Below are positions 60,567 to 64,000 of a DNA stretch of 64,000 bases, one piece after another (within the stretch, counting starts at the first letter, position 1; each line of letters starts with the position of its first letter). The stretch is from Streptomyces anulatus (GTDB lineage: Bacteria > Actinomycetota > Actinomycetes > Streptomycetales > Streptomycetaceae): positions 601,880 through 665,879 of the forward strand of contig NZ_BMVK01000002.1 of NCBI RefSeq assembly GCF_014650675.1. Direction: 5' to 3'. The position numbers and the translations under genes are program-made. The notes under the pieces were generated by a model. That model did no database searches. It saw only the letters and a program-made list of their open reading frames with translations, and was not told where the DNA came from.

Positions 60567-61547
60567 CTACTCGGCGGAAAGGGCGGCGGCCTCGGCGCGC
60601 AGGTCGCGCCGCAGTTCCTTGGGGAGGGAGAACGTGATCGACTCGTCGGCCGTCTTCACCGTCTCCACGTCCCCGTAACCACGCTCTCCGAGCCATTCCA
60701 GGACGCCGTCGACGAGGACGTCGGGGACGGAGGCGCCGGAGGTCAGGCCAACCGTGGTCACGCCCTCCAGCCAGGCCTCGTCGATCTCGTCGGCGAAGTC
60801 GACCAGGTGGGCGGCGGGGGCTCCGGCGTCCAGGGCGACCTCGACCATGCGAATGGAGTTGGAGGAGTTCTTGGAGCCGACCACGATGACCAGCTCGGCG
60901 TCCTCGGCAAGCTTCTTCACCGCGATCTGGCGGTTCTGCGTGGCGTAGCAGATGTCGTCGCTGGGCGGCGAGAGGAGGTTGGGGAACTTCGCCTTGATGG
61001 CGTCGACCGTCTCCATCGTCTCGTCGACGGACAGGGTGGTCTGGGAGAGCCAGACGACCTTCGACTCGTCGCGGACCTTGACGTTCGCGACGTCCTCGGG
61101 GCCGTCGACCAGCGTGATGTGGTCGGGGGCCTCGCCGGAGGTGCCGATGACCTCCTCGTGACCCTCATGGCCGATCAGGAGGATGTCGTAGTCCTCCTTG
61201 GCGTACCGGACGGCTTCCTTGTGGACCTTGGTGACCAGCGGGCAGGTCGCGTCGATGGTGGCGAGCTTGCGCTCGGCGGCCTCCGCGTGGACGGTGGGCG
61301 CGACTCCGTGCGCGGAGAACATCACGATGGAGCCCTCGGGCACCTCCGCGGTGACGTCCACGAAGATCGCGCCCTTCTTCTCCAGGGTCTGCACGACGTA
61401 CTTGTTGTGCACGATCTCGTGGCGCACGTAGATCGGGGCCCCGTACTGCTCCAGGGCCTTCTCGACGGCGATCACGGCACGGTCCACGCCCGCGCAGTAG
61501 CCACGGGGTGCGGCGAGCAGGACACGACGGGCAGGAGTTGCAGTCAT
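60567..61547 (-). CDS. ispH: 4-hydroxy-3-methylbut-2-enyl diphosphate reductase
   Basis: A 326-residue [4Fe-4S] enzyme, last step of the MEP isoprenoid pathway. The three cluster cysteines lie in [25 protein letters not shown] and the [12 protein letters not shown] region; [11 protein letters not shown] is the substrate-binding Ser/Asn motif. ATG 61547 is used; an in-frame ATG at 61556 adds three residues. Confidence 0.97.
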   Translation of the reverse strand: MTATPARRVLLAAPRGYCAGVDRAVIAVEKALEQYGAPIYVRHEIVHNKYVVQTLEKKGAIFVDVTAEVPEGSIVMFSAHGVAPTVHAEAAERKLATIDATCPLVTKVHKEAVRYAKEDYDILLIGHEGHEEVIGTSGEAPDHITLVDGPEDVANVKVRDESKVVWLSQTTLSVDETMETVDAIKAKFPNLLSPPSDDICYATQNRQIAVKKLAEDAELVIVVGSKNSSNSIRMVEVALDAGAPAAHLVDFADEIDEAWLEGVTTVGLTSGASVPDVLVDGVLEWLGERGYGDVETVKTADESITFSLPKELRRDLRAEAAALSAE

Positions 61548-61625
61548 GCGTCCCATCGTAAGGCCGTGGCGAACAGGCGCGAGGACGGCCGGATCGGGAG
61601 ACTGGTCGCGGTGCGTTCGTGAGCC

Positions 61626-63083
61626 ATGACGGATGGTGATGGAGGGGCGATGACGTCGGTGCCGGAGAGCGGTTCGGGCAGCGGTGCGGGGAGCAGTACG
61701 GGGCCGGGCAGGCTGCGGCGGACGCTGGGGTTCCGGGATCTGGTCGTCTACGGGCTCCTGTTCATCGCCCCGATGGCCCCCGTCGGGGTGTTCGGCACCC
61801 TGGACGCGAAGTCCGACGGCGCGGTCGCGCTCGTCTACGTGGTGGCCACGGTGGTCATGGGGTTCACCGCCTTCAGTTACGCCCAGATGGTGCGGGTCGC
61901 CCCCTTCGCCGGTTCGGTCTTCACGTATGCCCGCAAGGGGCTCGGGGAAGGGCCCGGGTTCATCGCCGGGTGGATGGCCATGCTCGACTACCTGCTGATC
62001 CCGGCCGTCGCCTACCTCTTCTCCGGAATCGCGATGAACGCGCTGGTCCCGGAGGTCTCGCGGTGGGTGTGGACCGCCATCGCGGTGCTCATCACCACCC
62101 TGCTCAACCTGTGGGGCGTACGGGCGGCCGCCCGGGTCGGCTTCGCGGTGCTGGCCATGGAGATCGTGGTGCTGCTGGTCTTCGTGGTCTCGGCCGTGGT
62201 CGTGCTCGTACGGGACGGGGCGCAGCGCGGCTGGCTGACGCCGCTGACGGGGGACTCCGGGTTCTCCATGACTGCGGTGCTGGGGGCCGTGTCGATCGCC
62301 GTGCTCTCCTATCTGGGCTTCGACGCCATCGCCTCGTTCGCCGAGGAGGTGACGGGCGGCTCGCAGAAGGTGGCGCGGGCGGTGCTGTTCTGTCTGGTGC
62401 TGGCCGGTGTCCTGTTCGTGGCGCAGTCGTATCTGGCGGCGCTGCTGGAGCCGGTGAGCTCGGCGGAGCTGGCGGCGGACCCGGCGGCGCAGGGGTCGGC
62501 GTTCTACGACGCGGTGGACGCCTCGGTGGGGACGTGGCTGCACGATCTGGTGGCGGTCAGCAAGGCGATCGGCGCCGCGTTCGCCGCGCTGGCGGGTCAG
62601 GCCGCCGCCGGCCGGCTCGTCTTCGCGATGGCCCGGGAGCGGCGCCTGCCGCCGTTCCTCGCGAAGGTCGACCCTTCGTCGGGCGTGCCGCGGGTGGCGA
62701 TCCTGGGCGCGGCGATCGTGACGCTGGTGGCCGCCGTGTGGGCGGCCCGGCGCGACGACGGCCTGGACCATCTGGTCTCCGTGGTGGACATCGGCGCGCT
62801 GACGGCGTTCATCCTGCTGCACGCGTCGGTGGTCGGCTGGTTCGCCGTACGCCGGATGGAGGGCCCGCCGGTGTGGTGGCGGCACGTCCTGGTCCCGGTG
62901 GTCGGGGCGGGGGTGCTCGTCGCGGTCATCGTGGAGGCGACGACGTCCTCCCAGGTGGTGGGCGTCTGCTGGCTCGGGGTGGGGCTCGTGGTGCTGGCGG
63001 TGCAGGGGACGGGCCGCCGGGGCGGTATGGAGGGCCCGGGCGGCGCGGGCGGCCCGTCGGAGAAGGGGGCCCCGGTCCCGTAG
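61626..63083 (+). CDS. APC-family amino acid/polyamine permease
   Basis: A 485-residue permease with about twelve membrane helices. [24 protein letters not shown] is the typical first helix with the substrate-binding loop, and [22 protein letters not shown] is the conserved cytoplasmic loop. A Gly/Pro-rich tail ends the protein. Substrate not predictable. Its stop lies inside the first unit of a tandem repeat. Confidence 0.92.
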   Translation: MTDGDGGAMTSVPESGSGSGAGSSTGPGRLRRTLGFRDLVVYGLLFIAPMAPVGVFGTLDAKSDGAVALVYVVATVVMGFTAFSYAQMVRVAPFAGSVFTYARKGLGEGPGFIAGWMAMLDYLLIPAVAYLFSGIAMNALVPEVSRWVWTAIAVLITTLLNLWGVRAAARVGFAVLAMEIVVLLVFVVSAVVVLVRDGAQRGWLTPLTGDSGFSMTAVLGAVSIAVLSYLGFDAIASFAEEVTGGSQKVARAVLFCLVLAGVLFVAQSYLAALLEPVSSAELAADPAAQGSAFYDAVDASVGTWLHDLVAVSKAIGAAFAALAGQAAAGRLVFAMARERRLPPFLAKVDPSSGVPRVAILGAAIVTLVAAVWAARRDDGLDHLVSVVDIGALTAFILLHASVVGWFAVRRMEGPPVWWRHVLVPVVGAGVLVAVIVEATTSSQVVGVCWLGVGLVVLAVQGTGRRGGMEGPGGAGGPSEKGAPVP

Positions 63084-63235
63084 GGCTTTGCGGCCCGTAC
63101 GACTTCGTGCCTCGTACGGCTCCGCTCCCCGTACGACTTCGTGCCCCGTACGGCTCCGCTCCCCGTAGGGCTTCGCGTCCCGTACCGCTTCGCGCCTCCC
63201 CCTACGGCTTCGCGTCCCGTACGGCTGTGCGTGGA
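63077..63235. repeat. nine-unit tandem array of about 17 bp
   Basis: Units of the form CCCGTACGGCTTCGCGT follow each other; two types alternate at first (CCCGTACGACTTCGTGC and CCCGTACGGCTCCGCTC), giving a 34-bp higher-order repeat. Unit 7 is expanded by a few bases. It lies between the permease stop and xseA. Confidence 0.88.
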
Positions 63236-63292
63236 CGCGGACCTCCGCGCGGGGCTGGGGTCCTGTCGGTGGTGGCCGATACGCTCGCCCGT

Positions 63293-64000
63293 ATGGCTCT
63301 CAACACGTCCGCGGAAGCGCCGCTGCCCGTCGGTGAGGTGTCCCGGCTCATCGGCGGGTGGATCGACCGGCTCGGCGCCATCTGGGTGGAGGGGCAGATC
63401 ACCCAGCTGTCGCGGCGCCCGGGCGCCGGGGTCGTCTTCCTGACGCTGCGCGATCCGTCGCACGACATCTCCGTGAGCGTGACCTGTTTCCGGCAGGTCT
63501 TCGACCGGATCGCCGATGTGGTGACGGAGGGCGCGCGCGTCGTCGTGCTGGCCAAGCCCGAGTGGTACGCCCCCCGGGGGCAGCTGTCGCTGCGGGCCAC
63601 CGACATACGGCCGGTCGGCATCGGTGAGCTGCTCGTGCGGCTGGAGCAGCTGAAGAAGTCGCTCGCCGCCGAGGGGCTCTTCGCCCTGGACCGCAAGAAG
63701 CCGCTTCCGTTCCTCCCGCAGCTCGTCGGGCTGGTCTGCGGGCGGGCTTCCGCCGCCGAGCGCGATGTGCTGGAGAACGCCCGCCGTCGCTGGCCCGCCG
63801 TGCGCTTCGAGGTCCGCAACACCGCCGTGCAGGGGGTGAACGCGGTCGCCCAGGTGGTGCAGGCGGTCGAGGAGCTGGACGCGCTGGACGAGGTCGACGT
63901 GATCGTGGTGGCGCGGGGCGGCGGCAGCGTCGAGGATCTGCTGCCGTTCTCCGACGAGCAGTTGATCCGGACCGTGGCCGCCTGCCGTACGCCGGTGGTC
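63293..64000 (+). CDS. xseA: exodeoxyribonuclease VII large subunit (truncated by window edge)
   Basis: The first 236 residues are visible. The OB-fold N-terminus ([42 protein letters not shown]) and the start of the catalytic domain ([46 protein letters not shown]) are intact. ATG at 63293. The small subunit xseB would be expected downstream, outside the window. Confidence 0.95.
   Translation, partial: MALNTSAEAPLPVGEVSRLIGGWIDRLGAIWVEGQITQLSRRPGAGVVFLTLRDPSHDISVSVTCFRQVFDRIADVVTEGARVVVLAKPEWYAPRGQLSLRATDIRPVGIGELLVRLEQLKKSLAAEGLFALDRKKPLPFLPQLVGLVCGRASAAERDVLENARRRWPAVRFEVRNTAVQGVNAVAQVVQAVEELDALDEVDVIVVARGGGSVEDLLPFSDEQLIRTVAACRTPVV

Noticed and set aside
60567..62885. Long N-terminal extension of ispH into the permease region
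   Set aside because: The extension is antisense to the permease and rich in Arg/His/Gly; IspH normally begins a few residues before [11 protein letters not shown].

Overview
The window is chromosomal DNA from a high-GC actinomycete, almost certainly a Streptomyces. Coding density, third-position GC bias, GTG starts, TTA-codon rarity, a DasR-type chitinase promoter, a SCO4226-like nickel protein and the ychF / DUF6542 / ppgK / ispH / APC permease / xseA series all point there. No rRNA, tRNA, CRISPR array, transposase or integrase gene was seen.

Layout. 1-13.0 kb is ordinary chromosome: a truncated PAS protein (probably a SpoIIE-type phosphatase), an RsbW-like ATPase, NUDIX, SPOR, GntR/HutC regulator, GH18 chitinase, secreted S8 protease, PLP enzyme, secreted GH65 hydrolase, SCO4226-like protein and an SPFH/NfeD pair. 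13.1-43.8 kb is a thiopeptide (thiazolyl-peptide) biosynthetic gene cluster. 45.0-56.6 kb is a conflict/defence-like island: a caspase-STAND giant with its EACC1 partner, a frameshifted HTH regulator, and a TIR / NTPase-like / membrane triad. 56.7-57.6 kb is a Phd-RelE toxin-antitoxin cassette between decayed direct repeats next to the 3' end of ychF. 57.6-64 kb is core chromosome ending inside xseA.

The thiopeptide cluster. Three tandem precursor genes (minus strand, 17.96-19.07 kb; two are under 60 codons) share a leader ending in VALPE(M)(G/A)A and cores of Ser1, five variable residues, then Cys-Cys, six Ser and Cys-Cys(-Cys-Cys). A six-gene minus-strand operon (32.7 to 22.7 kb) encodes the full tailoring set: TbtD-like pyridine synthase, TbtB-like glutamyl-tRNA dehydratase, TbtF-like ThiF/ocin protein, YcaO cyclodehydratase, SagB-type dehydrogenase and TbtC-like elimination protein, followed by an ABC exporter. 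Two unusual supply pathways are attached. The first is a GriI/GriH-type 3-amino-4-hydroxybenzoate pathway with an adenylating ligase and two FAD aromatic hydroxylases. The second is a complete deoxyaminosugar cassette (33.0-43.2 kb) whose set of enzymes matches D-forosamine biosynthesis in spinosyn producers (SpnO, N, Q, R, S, P equivalents). The inferred product is therefore a forosaminylated, aminohydroxybenzoate-bearing thiopeptide. I do not recognise a described compound with this combination.

Regulation. A palindrome of the form TGAYA-NN-TGTCA (consensus GCTGACATTTGTCAGC) recurs about 100-140 bp upstream of all three precursor genes, at the divergent promoter of the maturation operon and sugar operon, and before the second methyltransferase. 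It looks like the operator of one cluster-wide regulator. The candidate is the NarL/LuxR-type protein at 43.2 kb, whose receiver lacks the phosphoacceptor. One copy of the precursor promoter has no precursor behind it, which suggests a deleted fourth precursor.
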